DNA of 36,551 nt from a virus, in the IMG/VR virus record IMGVR_UViG_3300025410_000049, positions 1-36,551 of that record, one strand, 5' to 3'. Positions 22,301-31,229 of the stretch are shown piece by piece (position 1 is the first letter of the stretch; the number at the start of each line of letters is the position of its first letter). Both the position numbers and the translations under genes were made by a program. The notes beneath the pieces are model-generated. The model was not told the origin of the DNA, did not search any database, and saw only the letters and a program-made list of their open reading frames with translations.

Positions 22301-23088
22301 AACATCTTTTCGGGTAAATATGTATCTAGTGCTGCAACCAGCGGACCAATTGTTAAAGCAATACCGGGGTGAAGTTCGCCTGTATCTTCATAGATACTTT
22401 GAAATACGTCAGGAACGTTAGTAGCTAAAGATGCGCCCCAAAGTCCAGTCTTAGAACCAATCTCTGCACCTTTTTTAGTTGCTGCCTGTCCAGCAGCATC
22501 AGCTGTAGTTCGTGCTAATAACCTATCAGCATATTCTTTACCGGCTTCTTCAGTCAAACCTTTTTTAGCTATAGTTTTAGCGGCTTGTTCTTTAACCGCT
22601 TTTTCTACGCCTTTTCTAGCGAGATATTTACCACCAATCTCACCAACCCCTGCGCCGCCAATAAAAGCTCCAATATCGGGAGCAAGTTCGCCAAGTGTTT
22701 CTGCGCCATAACCTAATATGCTACCTGTTGGACCTGCTATATCTTTAACTGATTTATATGCAGTTGGGTTTTCTTCCTCTGCGGTTTGCATCCGTTGTTG
22801 GTATTCACCAAGCTTTTGCTTAGCGTATTCGTCTTTACCTAAGACAGATGCACCTAATGCCGGAAGCAATTCTGAAAATGTTCCTTTAGTACCTTCCCAT
22901 CCACGTTTAGCGCCACCGGCAATAAGTTGCCCTATACCAAGTTCACGAGGGTCAGGTTGCCAATCCGCTTCTTGTTGCTTAGTCATAGCCGCTTGTTGCA
23001 TAGCGGTAGCACGAGCCATAATTTCATCTCTTGGCATAGAGTCAGGCATCATTACATCGCCGACCCCCGGTATAGTTACCCGTGGCAT
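16381..23088 (-). CDS. Giant internal virion/ejection protein with HESGH metallopeptidase-like motif
   Basis: At 2,235 residues this is the largest gene. The N-terminus IPGVGDVMMPDSMPRDEI resembles the start of other phage ejection proteins. Residues about 110-200 are Gly/Ala-rich amphipathic helices. About 380-500 and 620-900 are Gln/Glu/Pro- and Ala/Lys-rich low complexity. H1171-E-S-G-H1175 (LLHESGHAATSH) is a zinc-peptidase-like site followed by long helices. The last 300 residues contain a hydrophobic stretch (MTALMAGAQGLPMFGAAAMV), an acidic CDDDDDDLD, then KGPLEYFTNLSIAGRIGLSD, resembling PLxRFG-type phage proteins. As last gene of the virion block it matches T7 gp16 by position, so DNA ejection into the periplasm/membrane is proposed. 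Protease activity untested. Confidence 0.75.
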   Translation of the reverse strand: MPRVTIPGVGDVMMPDSMPRDEIMARATAMQQAAMTKQQEADWQPDPRELGIGQLIAGGAKRGWEGTKGTFSELLPALGASVLGKDEYAKQKLGEYQQRMQTAEEENPTAYKSVKDIAGPTGSILGYGAETLGELAPDIGAFIGGAGVGEIGGKYLARKGVEKAVKEQAAKTIAKKGLTEEAGKEYADRLLARTTADAAGQAATKKGAEIGSKTGLWGASLATNVPDVFQSIYEDTGELHPGIALTIGPLVAALDTYLPEKMLSQLGEAGKKRIAAGMLEKSTVVPPTFKKAFGVELLKTMGGESLTESGQQALQILASQIAGDKQDFFSTKNIDSIITSAVKGAVGGTFFGAPGAAVEASRKIADTKQKIQDRKDQEALAKQQARQALQPPGAPQLGYTPPPGGYQPDLFPVEKYQAEQEQAASEAKKQAAMDAYRPDFKLGEQQLAPIQEEQTQEPQPQQMELPFEEPKAEPIQQELDLTGARTGPQVAIEQKVAAENQAQLDAIQQKKDEAQIKLNDAIAETDARVAKGEIDRRQAARLDLLHPLLENVNLLNTAELFQDKLRDAGYANVELTETEKRLIGHANDVKAAFAEEERTKNEAPETVPSPENELTPEITGIKEKGEKGPAGKLGQREYKQLQLPGVPYPTKQERRAAQVEPEAEPEPQPESTVLDANTLNSTGLTKQSGFYKQLLNKDLANPEHQQQVANVLVSVRSNPNLSASTKQAIEGVAMKAFRNLATQQPLFGPKGGIAKGAERAEPSKRTGSRPVTPATGTSVSTPSKPEPKPAGGVEKSKPGTVVSSEPPANKPAKRKANESSTLEKKEVKAEAPAEIKEPEIPEHAYLDEEPKGEAKTKPAKKASKPTATTTPAPKTEKQAARGAVKDIKSSAFDEIEKSIEEKESVNPNAKPPKGLVETIKRGYTNFFRNDVKNDDDHIAVAGVILNKKEQSPAERAAQTYFKKMPRIIDGLFNISFDLVNDTPQFRSTGESLVEAEFFKGMNGANAKLASDWIRSNLSEDSVKEFDHMLKYFEKVNKNSQDIVDTLGRVYFGMGADETVDDYLQRQEDEREGLNLRQDAISKLSNMLHPVIISALENGDLTTALNLLASQSDGFTSKLATQLAQVNADTKLQVVDNLKDESGKPVAGLFDPKTNTIKLDSVTGLNSHVLLHESGHAATSHVLDDPNHPVTRQLQQLFDKVKDSIPTAYGSTNLQEFVAEAKANPEFRGMLKSINPDGQKHSAWDRFVRIIGNFLRRMVGMEPKKLESAFDQADRLIDTIISPAPTYRDAGSLYAIKTPEQTNQFISRIDKVITSVPNIDLKQKAALSQLIKNGNSTVRSNTFAFLPMHAMGEIADPLLNGLGSKLNTTIDKKDGYKKKLNNEADAVVAEAKKAIKAKPEQRDSFNTVVHESTIAGVDPTKPRSEYADKLDSSGNRLEEDWDKLNAEYKKLNPVWQNLYKTMRDAYKGMYEEIGNVIQERIDSMNLSKENKFSFKTEIMDKLRKQGVIDPYFALGREGDYWLAYQYKDKYDRPQPGYEAFKTELERSARIEELQKLGGTDIRPYSQLAEVDYRRAPSGSFVNEVLQSLEANKPKNLSTEDSALYDKNTDEIMRLFISTLPETAFAKSFQKRNNRAGFLEDSIGVFENKIRSTIHQVASMKFNPQISGVVDNMRDFVDDIGRGKVEGRSTNNQLEKAYYDEFHKRLDYILNPKKSSVGNILSSAVYNYTLGFNVSSALVNLAQVPMIVAPYLKAHYKDANIAAAIGEASKLFMGSGSEATTKLLGGEGKTTKLDVQRSIANYAPDSKIGKKYATFIRVLGERGQIGRSQLHEMLTGDTRTGFLAKLNAASGWMFAQTERMNREVTMLATYNLELAKLNKQGITGEAAEEQAANHAVYTAQLLNGSTSAAAAPRIAQSGLGKLMFMYKSYGVTQYYMLMKAFREATNGETPEMKKAAWRQLGGIVGMTALMAGAQGLPMFGAAAMVYSLFCDDDDDDLDTVTRKHLGEFLYKGPLEYFTNLSIAGRIGLSDLIVRDNKAGGSGTTFKDQILEAIGGPVLSIGERIGRGMSKISEGNVERGLEDLVPSLPSNILKGGRYFFEGANTLRGDPITGEISAWNALAQSFGFAPADYTRQLEINAKEKGIDKAISTKASKLKARYYLAMRKGDTEGANADRDALLKLGEKHPGLGINGGTISDILAKSKKAQDRATKEMVHGVRFSPRMRKEILESEREMDGE

Positions 23089-23097
23089 AGTGCTTCC

Positions 23098-26000
23098 TTA
23101 TTCAAATGGGTTGGCTAATTCTGATGTTGGCGCAGCAGATTTTCTATTAACTGCTGACATTCTAACCATTTCATTTTCCATATATTTATCCGCAAAAGCA
23201 TCAAAATCTTCCCTAGCTTTTTTATATGTAGATGTTTTAGGTCCATAGTTAGTAAGACCATCTTGAATTTTTGCGGGTAACTTTGAAAAGAACGGCGCAG
23301 ATGATGGCATAGCTTTATATCCATCATATTTATCCTCAAGTTTCATATACGCTATGTTACCAATACCACCACCAAGTCCAGCCGCACTAGTACGAGGACG
23401 TTCTTTCATGTAGTTGCCAGTTTGCGTTGCTTGGTATGCCTGTGCCGCACGGAGATCATTAATGCCCGGCGTTTCAGAAATCTTATTGTTAACATCAGCA
23501 ATTTGTGCATTAGCTTGGGCAATACGAACTGGAAGTTCTGCTTTGGATATACCAAGTTTTTCAGCTTCCATTTTAAGTTGTTCACCAGTAAGACCAAGAG
23601 CCAATAGCTGTTTGACCTTATCATTTTTTGCCGTATTAATTTTGTCAATGTCAGACATATATCCCTGGAACGCAGGTTCTGCGCCTTCAGCCCAACTACT
23701 AAAAGCAGTTTGAACTTTACCAGGTTCGACTTTACCCGCTTTACCTGCTGCGCCCATAGCACCTTGAATAAGACGCATTAACATAGCGTTAGACCTTGCT
23801 TTCTCTGGATCTTCAGCATTGTCGTTAATCATCTTTTCGTACTTAGTTAATAATGAAGTAACGCCAGATGTATCCCCCCTAGGCGCATCTGCACTTAAAT
23901 AACTAAGGGGGCTGGCAGTAGTCGTGCTTGGCGTTGCGGGTGCTCCCTCTCTGGCTTTTACTGGGGTATCATGGATAACAATACCAGTATCTGTTGGTGT
24001 AGGGGTAGTAGTTGTATTTGTGGATGGTGTGTAACTTTTTTCACTAGGTGGGGCTGTTCTTTGTGCTTGTTCCGCAGCAATAATTGCTTTTGGATCAATT
24101 TTTGTACCTGCACCTAAATTAAATAACCTAGCCAAAATACCAGGGCTTGTATCTTGTTTTTCATTTTCATACATCCCAGTTTCTGGGTCTAAGTATGGGT
24201 TAGTACCACCAGCCAAACGCATAACCCCACCCTCTGCCGCCATTTGTGTTGGCAAGTTAGACGGTGCTTGGTCAATACCTTGAGGAGGTTGTTGTGGAGC
24301 AGGTTGTGGTGGCGCAGCTTGAGATATACCTTGTGGTTGCGCAGGGGATGCTGGATTCATACCGCCTGTAGGTGCAGGCGCACCGCCTTGTTGGGCAGAA
24401 AGTATTTGATCAAGTTTAGCCAAATCAGCCGCATACTTATGCGCTTCGTCATTGTGCCCTTCTTCAACCGCTTTTTCTAATTTAGCTTCGATAGTAGATT
24501 TTAACAATTCAATTTGTTTAGCTGAGTTAACTTGCGCAACTTTAGCTTTTAGGTCGTCTATTACAGTAGATTTAGGTGGTGGAGTTTTAGGAGCCGAATC
24601 CGCTTGTTCGCTAAGTTGAATCGCCTCGGCAATGCCCCCGGCAGGTTTAGATATTGTTCCGTCCTGCATACCCTTATCAATAGTTTGTTTAGAGTATTTA
24701 TCAGGAGCTAACATAACTTTGCGGTTAATAGCAGCAATACCGCCACTATCAAAACGCTTGGCTTTTAAAATACCACCTTCAGCTTTATTAGCTAAAGCCA
24801 CACCAGCCGCCGTTGCACCAGCAAGGGGAGCTATTTGACCAAACACGGTTGGAGCCGCAGCTTGTTGGGTAGTTGTTACATCTGTAATTGGTGTACCAGA
24901 AATTAAATTCTTAAGCTGACCAAGTTGCGTCATCGGATACTGCTGTGCAGTATTGTAATTTTGCATTCCTTGGTTAATGATATTTTGCTGTTGCTGTTGC
25001 TGTTGTCCGCCAACAGTACCTTGCATATTAAGAATGTTTTGCTGAGCACCCAACTGCTGTGTGCCAATATTTGCAAGGTTTTGTCCCTGTGTGCCCGCAA
25101 GACCATATCCAGATTGTTGAGCCCCAACTCCTGCAAGACCCGCATTGGCTCCTGCAATACCTAAATTACCAGCTTGTTGCGCACCAGACAAGCCCAATCC
25201 ATACCCTTGCAGTGCTTGAGACCCTGCTTGATTGGCACCTTGTAAACCTTGTGCATTACCTGTTAAAGCGTTTTGCAAACCCTGCATTTGGAACGTACCG
25301 GCTTGGTTGTATTGGTTTTGGGCTGCAGTGAAAGCATTGTTATATGCATTACCTACCAGTTGATTTTGCGCCAACATTTGATTTTGTTGGTTTAATCCTT
25401 GCATCAAAGCTTCTCTACTTCCGCCAAAAGCTCCAGCAGATGTGGCAGCACCTTGTTCAGCAGCTCCCTGCATTCCATATTGTTGGTTAAGCAATTGCAT
25501 TGATGGTGCAAGAGCTTGATTTATATATGGATTCATATATCCACCAACTTGATTTTGGAAATCTTGTGGTGTAGCACTAGCACCTAAAGCAGCCGCCTGT
25601 TGACCAATTTGGGAACCTTGTTGTCCATAGCCTAAAGATTGTCCCGCATATTGCTGTCCAGTATTAGCTCCCAATCCGCCATATATATTAGATAGTCCAG
25701 CATTTTGCTGAGCGGCCCTAGATCCTTGTTGACCATATTGGGCAGCGGTTTGTGTTGTGCCCAAAGCTCCCGCTCCGGCTTGATTAGTTAGATCCGTAGC
25801 TGTTCCGTATTGACCTGGTGTTTGTAAATTAGCTACAGACTGTTGTTGCTGTTGTTGTAGCGGAGTAAACCCAGCTACAGATGCATTGGCTGCGCTTTGA
25901 TCAGAAGCGCTCATCCCGTATTGACCGCCGGCAGGATTTATACTTCCATAGGCTTGGTAAGGGTTTACACCAGTAATCTGACCGGTATTGGGATCTGTAT

Positions 26001-26121
26001 TAAATACTTGTTGCTGAGCCGCACCAAGATATGACGAGACATATGGTTGCGCCCAAGGCGATAAACTTGTATATTGATTTTGTTGTTGCGTTTGTCCGCC
26101 GCCGCTTGATCCACCGCCCAT
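23098..26121 (-). CDS. Gln/Gly-rich large virion protein (1,007 aa)
   Basis: The N-terminal 440 residues are highly repetitive in Gln, Gly and Ala (poly-Q runs such as LQQQQQQSV). The start is MGGGSSGGGQTQQQNQYTSL. The centre contains AEGGILKAKRFDSGG and AAEGGVMRLAGGTNPYLD. A Pro/Gln hinge (PQGISQAAPPQPAPQQPP) separates a C-terminal helical domain (KMEAEKLGISKAELPVR, PINDLRA-like). Position between a 423-residue protein with the same EGGI motif and the giant protein suggests an internal virion/ejectosome role, by analogy with T7 gp15; this is inference. TAAGGAAGC at the end provides the ribosome site for the giant gene 9 bases away. Coding is certain; the role is probable. Confidence 0.65.
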   Translation of the reverse strand: MGGGSSGGGQTQQQNQYTSLSPWAQPYVSSYLGAAQQQVFNTDPNTGQITGVNPYQAYGSINPAGGQYGMSASDQSAANASVAGFTPLQQQQQQSVANLQTPGQYGTATDLTNQAGAGALGTTQTAAQYGQQGSRAAQQNAGLSNIYGGLGANTGQQYAGQSLGYGQQGSQIGQQAAALGASATPQDFQNQVGGYMNPYINQALAPSMQLLNQQYGMQGAAEQGAATSAGAFGGSREALMQGLNQQNQMLAQNQLVGNAYNNAFTAAQNQYNQAGTFQMQGLQNALTGNAQGLQGANQAGSQALQGYGLGLSGAQQAGNLGIAGANAGLAGVGAQQSGYGLAGTQGQNLANIGTQQLGAQQNILNMQGTVGGQQQQQQQNIINQGMQNYNTAQQYPMTQLGQLKNLISGTPITDVTTTQQAAAPTVFGQIAPLAGATAAGVALANKAEGGILKAKRFDSGGIAAINRKVMLAPDKYSKQTIDKGMQDGTISKPAGGIAEAIQLSEQADSAPKTPPPKSTVIDDLKAKVAQVNSAKQIELLKSTIEAKLEKAVEEGHNDEAHKYAADLAKLDQILSAQQGGAPAPTGGMNPASPAQPQGISQAAPPQPAPQQPPQGIDQAPSNLPTQMAAEGGVMRLAGGTNPYLDPETGMYENEKQDTSPGILARLFNLGAGTKIDPKAIIAAEQAQRTAPPSEKSYTPSTNTTTTPTPTDTGIVIHDTPVKAREGAPATPSTTTASPLSYLSADAPRGDTSGVTSLLTKYEKMINDNAEDPEKARSNAMLMRLIQGAMGAAGKAGKVEPGKVQTAFSSWAEGAEPAFQGYMSDIDKINTAKNDKVKQLLALGLTGEQLKMEAEKLGISKAELPVRIAQANAQIADVNNKISETPGINDLRAAQAYQATQTGNYMKERPRTSAAGLGGGIGNIAYMKLEDKYDGYKAMPSSAPFFSKLPAKIQDGLTNYGPKTSTYKKAREDFDAFADKYMENEMVRMSAVNRKSAAPTSELANPFE

Positions 26122-26130
26122 AATAGACTC

Positions 26131-26544
26131 CTAAATATCTGATTGCACTACTGTGTAGCGCTTTGCAAAACTATACCGTCTCAGTAATCTAGCCACAGAA
26201 TCTCTTACCGCACCCTGTATTCTAGTTGCTCCCATGTTTTTTACTATTTCTTTCATTTGATTAAAAGTATCGTGGTTCATAATTAACTTACCACCTATCG
26301 TTGTAAAAAACGCCACCCTGTGAGTCGGATAGTTTATAAATGAAACTGTTCCTGCCCCATGAATCACATTGTTTTCATCAACCGCAACCAATAAAACCCA
26401 AGTTCCAAGATTTACAAACATTTGGATTTGGTCCATACTATAATCACCGCCCCCATGCTTATGTGCTTCAGCAATAAAACTTTCAACTAAAGGCCAAGTT
26501 TGGGCGCAATAGTTTGTAGCGACGTGCTTTATAGTTAATGTCAT
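26131..26544 (-). CDS. GNAT-like N-acetyltransferase-fold protein (137 aa)
   Basis: The order of elements (strand TIKHVATNY, helix VESFIAEAHKHGGG, strands WVLLVAVDE-VIHGAGTVSFIN, then helix MKEIVKNMGATRIQG and a C-terminal RLLRRYSFAKRYTVVQ) matches a small GNAT fold of the kind often encoded among phage virion genes. The acetyl-CoA loop is not clearly canonical: it reads GAVRDSVARLLRR at about 109-121. ATGA overlap with the 423-residue gene upstream and AGGAG before the 1,007-residue gene show it sits inside the operon. Substrate unknown; it could modify a virion or host protein. Confidence 0.65.
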   Translation of the reverse strand: MTLTIKHVATNYCAQTWPLVESFIAEAHKHGGGDYSMDQIQMFVNLGTWVLLVAVDENNVIHGAGTVSFINYPTHRVAFFTTIGGKLIMNHDTFNQMKEIVKNMGATRIQGAVRDSVARLLRRYSFAKRYTVVQSDI

Positions 26545-27812
26545 GCAGGTATATATTTTTCGGGTTGAATTTGTTTACCTTGTTTTGTATTCCCTGTTCG
26601 GGCTTTACGAACTTTGTCCATCATACTGTAAAGATGCCTAGCACCAGCATCAGTAGACCCATTACCAAGATGAGACACAACATCAGCAGGAACAACAAAC
26701 TCTCCATCAGCCAATCTTGCGGGTTGTTTATCGGCAATACTAGCGGGTATATGATCTGACATACCGTCGCCCGGGCCTTTAAGTAGTCGTCCACCATCTG
26801 AATAGCCCCCTAGATTATAAGTTCCATCAGTATGTCCACCACTTGATAAAGCCATAATTCCACCTTCAGCCGCCATGGTAGTAGGTAAACTAACTCCATA
26901 TTGAGATGCCAAAGCAGCTAGTTGTGCGCCTGTACTATTATTAGAAGTATTTGGCGTGTAAATATTTAAACCGTTACCAGTAGATTCTCCCGCTGCAGTT
27001 ATACCCGTTGAACCACCACTTGCCATATTTTGTTCTAACGCACCAGATAATGGCGTGTTGCTAGGTTGATATCCTGCCATTTGCATAGCAGAAGTAGGCA
27101 TTTGAGTTGGTGTGTTATATCCGTTGTAATTGATTTGACTCATTGGATACTGCTGTCCAGGCATACCGCCAACTGCTAATGAAGTTATACCACCTTCTGC
27201 CATTGGACGGACGGGCTGATATTGTGGAGATAAAGTCCTACCTAAACCCACCTGTTGCGCAGTTTGAGGTTGGTATGGGGACATAAAGTTAGCTTTAAAT
27301 GCATTTGCTTTCATTAAAGCCGCCAAGCCAGCAATACCACCAACAGCAACTTTTTGTGCTGTGCTCATGCTGTTCCAGGTACTCATTAATTTACTGCCTA
27401 TACCTGATAATGGGTTTGCATCTGTACCAGCTTGACCAAGTTCCCCCGCTATAGTTCCAGCAGATATAGTAGAAGGAGGACCCATAAATTCAGAACCAGG
27501 CAGTCCAGCAGTGCTAGGGTTAAATTGACTTGCTTGGTTAGCAGCAGTAACTGCTTGTTCCGCCACTTTTGGCGCAATACCCTGCGGCGTTCCCGGCCCT
27601 TGCGGTATGTTAGATAAGTTTTGTGGTAAATTAGCAGACTCGGGAGACGCTAAATCCATAGGACTTACTCCGTAGCTAGATAGTGCTCCACCACCAATAG
27701 CATTTGCTCCGCCCATGCCGGCATCAGCGGCTAAGTCCATGCCACTAACAGCCCCTGCATCAGCGCCGGCTTCGCTTAATAAAGCTGCTTCTCCAATTCC
27801 ACCATCTGCCAT
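26541..27812 (-). CDS. Virion protein with EGGI repeats and GDGMSD/LADGEFVVPADVV domain (423 aa)
   Basis: A Gly/Ala/Ser/Pro-rich body with one hydrophobic segment at about 152-170 (STAQKVAVGGIAGLAALMK). There are two EGGI motifs, MAEGGITSLAVGG and AAEGGIMALSSGG. The C-terminal domain has LLKGPGDGMSDHIPASI, then QPARLADGEFVVPADVVSHL and GNGSTDAGARHLYSMMDKVR. That domain recurs in phage virion proteins, and I recognise it as such without a known activity. Gene order (nozzle candidate, small protein, this gene, GNAT, large, giant) resembles T7 12-14-15-16, so it may be the gp14-like ejection component. Confidence 0.65.
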   Translation of the reverse strand: MADGGIGEAALLSEAGADAGAVSGMDLAADAGMGGANAIGGGALSSYGVSPMDLASPESANLPQNLSNIPQGPGTPQGIAPKVAEQAVTAANQASQFNPSTAGLPGSEFMGPPSTISAGTIAGELGQAGTDANPLSGIGSKLMSTWNSMSTAQKVAVGGIAGLAALMKANAFKANFMSPYQPQTAQQVGLGRTLSPQYQPVRPMAEGGITSLAVGGMPGQQYPMSQINYNGYNTPTQMPTSAMQMAGYQPSNTPLSGALEQNMASGGSTGITAAGESTGNGLNIYTPNTSNNSTGAQLAALASQYGVSLPTTMAAEGGIMALSSGGHTDGTYNLGGYSDGGRLLKGPGDGMSDHIPASIADKQPARLADGEFVVPADVVSHLGNGSTDAGARHLYSMMDKVRKARTGNTKQGKQIQPEKYIPA

Positions 27813-27821
27813 AATTTTCCC

Positions 27822-28160
27822 CTAAGATGTTCTTACTTTTAGCACATTACCTGCGCTTGTGTCTACATAAATATCACCCACTCTAAGCAGTCCAGCTGAA
27901 TAATCAGCCTGTGTAGGTAAACTTAAAACTTGTCCAGTTCCACTTGTCCCGGGTTGACTGAAATTAACTGCTGAAATAACCTGAGATGTCGTTGTTGAAT
28001 TAGGAGCCGTTACCCTTTGGGTTGACATTGCACTTGGGCCTGGATTGTCTAATTGAGCAAAGTACAAACGCAAAACGTTTGCAAACTTATTCATATAGTC
28101 CTGGTCATACTCAACAGGAGCAATGGGTAAGTTAGGTGCTTTTGTAGTCCCAGTACTCAT
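27822..28160 (-). CDS. Small virion-associated protein (112 aa)
   Basis: The N-terminal half [20 protein letters not shown] then [12 protein letters not shown] is a helical adaptor-like element. The C-terminal half is beta-like ([19 protein letters not shown]). I know this combination as a conserved companion of the nozzle-like protein in related phages, without assigned function. It starts on the ATGA of the upstream gene, indicating stoichiometric coupling, and ends 9 bases before the next gene. Confidence 0.7.
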   Translation of the reverse strand: MSTGTTKAPNLPIAPVEYDQDYMNKFANVLRLYFAQLDNPGPSAMSTQRVTAPNSTTTSQVISAVNFSQPGTSGTGQVLSLPTQADYSAGLLRVGDIYVDTSAGNVLKVRTS

Positions 28161-30616
28161 CGTCTACCGTCCGGTCTAATGTCAATCCTAGGAACACCAA
28201 GCTGCCAAGATGTTCCAATCGTATTGGACTCTATTCTAAAGCTCATCTGACGACCACGCAATCTGGTATAAACCTGACCTGTAAACTGCTGAATATCGTA
28301 TTCGCTTTGTGCAGCATAATTATTAGCGCTTATTACTTGTGGGTTGTCCGCCACACCATATGCTGATCCTGAGTTTTGTCTAGGCTTGACCGTCATTGTA
28401 ACCAATGGTTGGCTAATGTTAGATCCGTTGAAATTAACGTCAGGCAGTATTCTCCACACAAACCCAAAGTTATGCCCTTCACTAATTTCAAAGTCTGATG
28501 ATTGCACAAACGCATCAATAGGTAATGTTGCTGCAGTAGAGTTGTCGTCTGTTCCGTTTTCATGGTTTACAAGAACCCCATTGCCGCTAGTTGCAATAAT
28601 TGGCGTGGATGCAACAGTTTGATTAGGTGTAATTGTATAAGTGCCGATACCACCAGATCCGGTAATAATAGCTGTAATTGTAGTATTAGGAGCAATACCG
28701 GTTCCAGTAATAGTTTGACCCACCGCCAAAGCACCAACAGTAGGGACCGCACTAACCGTTAATGTTGACCCAGAAATAGAACCTGTGCAGACACAATTGG
28801 TATAGTAACAAGCCGCAATAGGGTATTGGTTAATACCAGTTTGGAACCAAGCCGTGCGGCTCATCTGCCCTATGCTCCAAGTTCTTTCTAAGTAGTTATA
28901 GATGACATAAGAATCAACTATTGTGTTTGGATTAGTTGTTGTACCAGTTCCGTTTGGTCCGGTAATAGAACAATAGAACCACCATACTTCATTAAACTGC
29001 TCATTAGCTCCGGCAAAGATTTGGTAGTTTTGATATTGATTTATATTTTGGAACACATATTGACGCACTGAGCAAGGTAGTGTTTGCACCGTACCTGTAT
29101 AAATATAAAATTTATTTTCACCCATCCAATACGTTACGTTATTAACTGTCACCATGCAGTTAGGCGATACGGTAGAGATGTTATCCATCAATAACTGGAA
29201 GCCCCAAACATAAGGAGCACCTACATACTGCATAGAGTAAAGCGCAGAATCAGTCCAGATTAATATCTCTTGACGGGTAGACCTTGCTCCAACAATGTAA
29301 GATCCATTGGTTAAGGTATAGTCACCAGACTGATTGGTAACGCTAGGAACCCACTGATAAGGGTTAGCCTGATCCGACCAACGCACACACATAGGATTAA
29401 AGTTTGACGCGCCGGTTAGCGGATAAGGTTGTGAGCCAAATGCAATAATAAATTGCTGTACGGCAGAAGTAATAACTTGAAATGTTGTTGTTGGAATAGC
29501 TGACCCGGTAAACCCAGCAGTATTAGCTAGATTAACCAAGGATTGCGCTCTAGTTCCTACGCCGTTTTGATCTTGCCAATAATAAATGCCCCCGCCTCTA
29601 GGAGCAATAACCAAATCCTGACCAAAGTTATCATTTGACCAAAGCCTGAGCTGGGTTCCGGTTGTAACTGTTCCAGTATAAGCAGTGCTCCATCCGCGAG
29701 ATCCTGACTGCACCAAAGCTAAAACGCTAATTCCACCACCAGAAGTTGTAGATGAAGCTAAAAGAATTGTCCCTGCATTACTATTGCTTGTGTTATTGCC
29801 AGGCGTTAGGATTGTATAAGTGTTTGTGCCAGTGACTGTAATCGGAAACGTATCATTAAGCACAGAGGCTGGAATGTTCCCGACTGCTGTAGCGCCTGTA
29901 AAAGATACGAAATTACCTGTAGAAAGTCCATGCGCTGTCTGTGTTACCGTTATTGTTCCACTACCACTTGTGATAGCAAAAGGATTTGTTCCAAGAGTTA
30001 CTGTTACCGGAGTAGCTACCCCACCGTAAGGACCGGTTCCATATCCGTTTCCAAATGTGTAAATATCTAAGCCTACCGGGTACTCATACTGAGCAGTAAC
30101 CGTGCCACCCCCTGTTGCACCAGAAGAAGCATTAGATGCTGCTGTAATCTGATATTGCGTAGCAGAAATAACATTGGTGATCTTATATTCACCGTTTAAA
30201 GTCAAACCACCTACCGCTGTTGCACCAGAAAAGATAACATAATCCCCAATATTGGGAGAGTAGTTTCCATCCGTTACCGTAACAACTGGGCTTGCATTTG
30301 TGGTTGTAAATGGGTTAGTTAATGTATCTGTTTGATATATCGGAGTAATATCGTAATACGTACCACCCTGGTATATATAATACTTAAGTTGAGTGCCTAG
30401 ACCAATAAAAATATTACCGGATATATCTGCCCAAGTCCATAAAGACCGGGCATGACCTAAGAATTGATTTGGACTAACCTGCGTCCATCCACCTATCTTT
30501 TCTGGAAATCCTGAACGAAATCTTATGTTGTTACAGTCGTACCACCCGCCCGTGTTTGCATAATCAGTGCCTTCACGATTAATACCTGCGCGAAATTGTA
30601 GTTTCTGTAAAGGCAT
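28157..30616 (-). CDS. Tail nozzle/phage stabilisation-like protein (819 aa)
   Basis: The N-terminus [20 protein letters not shown], then [20 protein letters not shown], is a strong signature of a virion protein common to many podoviruses, often annotated as tail or stabilisation protein. Its length (819) is close to the T7 nozzle gp12 (794). The body is beta-rich, with repeat modules: [14 protein letters not shown] and [14 protein letters not shown] (insert Ig-like segments about 130 and 230), and a [19 protein letters not shown] module near 660. It probably forms the tail tube end; homology is suggested by length and N-terminal signature, not proven. GAGGAACCT precedes the ATG. Confidence 0.75.
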   Translation of the reverse strand: MPLQKLQFRAGINREGTDYANTGGWYDCNNIRFRSGFPEKIGGWTQVSPNQFLGHARSLWTWADISGNIFIGLGTQLKYYIYQGGTYYDITPIYQTDTLTNPFTTTNASPVVTVTDGNYSPNIGDYVIFSGATAVGGLTLNGEYKITNVISATQYQITAASNASSGATGGGTVTAQYEYPVGLDIYTFGNGYGTGPYGGVATPVTVTLGTNPFAITSGSGTITVTQTAHGLSTGNFVSFTGATAVGNIPASVLNDTFPITVTGTNTYTILTPGNNTSNSNAGTILLASSTTSGGGISVLALVQSGSRGWSTAYTGTVTTGTQLRLWSNDNFGQDLVIAPRGGGIYYWQDQNGVGTRAQSLVNLANTAGFTGSAIPTTTFQVITSAVQQFIIAFGSQPYPLTGASNFNPMCVRWSDQANPYQWVPSVTNQSGDYTLTNGSYIVGARSTRQEILIWTDSALYSMQYVGAPYVWGFQLLMDNISTVSPNCMVTVNNVTYWMGENKFYIYTGTVQTLPCSVRQYVFQNINQYQNYQIFAGANEQFNEVWWFYCSITGPNGTGTTTNPNTIVDSYVIYNYLERTWSIGQMSRTAWFQTGINQYPIAACYYTNCVCTGSISGSTLTVSAVPTVGALAVGQTITGTGIAPNTTITAIITGSGGIGTYTITPNQTVASTPIIATSGNGVLVNHENGTDDNSTAATLPIDAFVQSSDFEISEGHNFGFVWRILPDVNFNGSNISQPLVTMTVKPRQNSGSAYGVADNPQVISANNYAAQSEYDIQQFTGQVYTRLRGRQMSFRIESNTIGTSWQLGVPRIDIRPDGRR

Positions 30617-30623
30617 AGGTTCC

Positions 30624-31229
30624 TCAAGCTAAAACAGACATGGCGTGTTCATACCGAGCCATACGATCTTCTAACCCAATTGTCCCACCATTTATGACTT
30701 TTGTCAGCCCTACAAAGTCATTATTATCTACATGGCGGTTAAGCTGATGTTTTTCCCAAAATATGGCTGCGGATAGGGCTGCTCCGTCCGGCGTAGCTAC
30801 GACATCTGGATTGCTCAGGAAATCAATCTGGGTAGCATCTGATAGCTCCTCATATCCTGCACGACCGGTAGTCTGTAACCATCCTCTGCCTCGGTAGTTC
30901 CATCCGTCCCCAGATTCCTCATCACCATTTTTCATACGATGAGCATAGGCGCGGTTAGCTATTTTCTCTGGGTTATGGGCGTATTCGGAGGCGTTTTCAG
31001 CGTTAAAGTGAGAGGGCCATGTCCTGCAAAGACTCTCAGCCTTGTAGTTTAGGTTTTCTTCCATGTACTTGAAGTTACCAGATTCATGTCCGCATTGGGC
31101 GATAAAAGCAGCTAACCTTGCTGGGGTGGATAAATCAGCCTTTTCAATAGCTACATTCATTGGCTCAATAAGAGCTTCTGCATGGATTAAATCTATTTTT
31201 GCTGCTTCAGCGAGTTGTTGGGCTTCCAT
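30624..31229 (-). CDS. GH19 chitinase-like endolysin
   Basis: A 201-residue lysozyme-type enzyme that cleaves peptidoglycan. The family signature is visible: [20 protein letters not shown] gives H48-E49 and acidic E57-E58 (catalytic pair), NYKAESL follows, then [20 protein letters not shown], the substrate-cleft segment, and [15 protein letters not shown] near the end. There is no signal peptide, so release depends on a holin. Its start (AAAGGAACTT upstream) overlaps the Rz gene end by 23 bases. Gram-negative lysis cassette order holin-Rz/Rz1-endolysin. Confidence 0.92.
   Translation of the reverse strand: MEAQQLAEAAKIDLIHAEALIEPMNVAIEKADLSTPARLAAFIAQCGHESGNFKYMEENLNYKAESLCRTWPSHFNAENASEYAHNPEKIANRAYAHRMKNGDEESGDGWNYRGRGWLQTTGRAGYEELSDATQIDFLSNPDVVATPDGAALSAAIFWEKHQLNRHVDNNDFVGLTKVINGGTIGLEDRMARYEHAMSVLA

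Noticed and set aside
22718-23248. 176-residue rightward frame opposite the giant virion gene
   Set aside because: Antisense shadow; crosses the boundary of two well-supported leftward genes.
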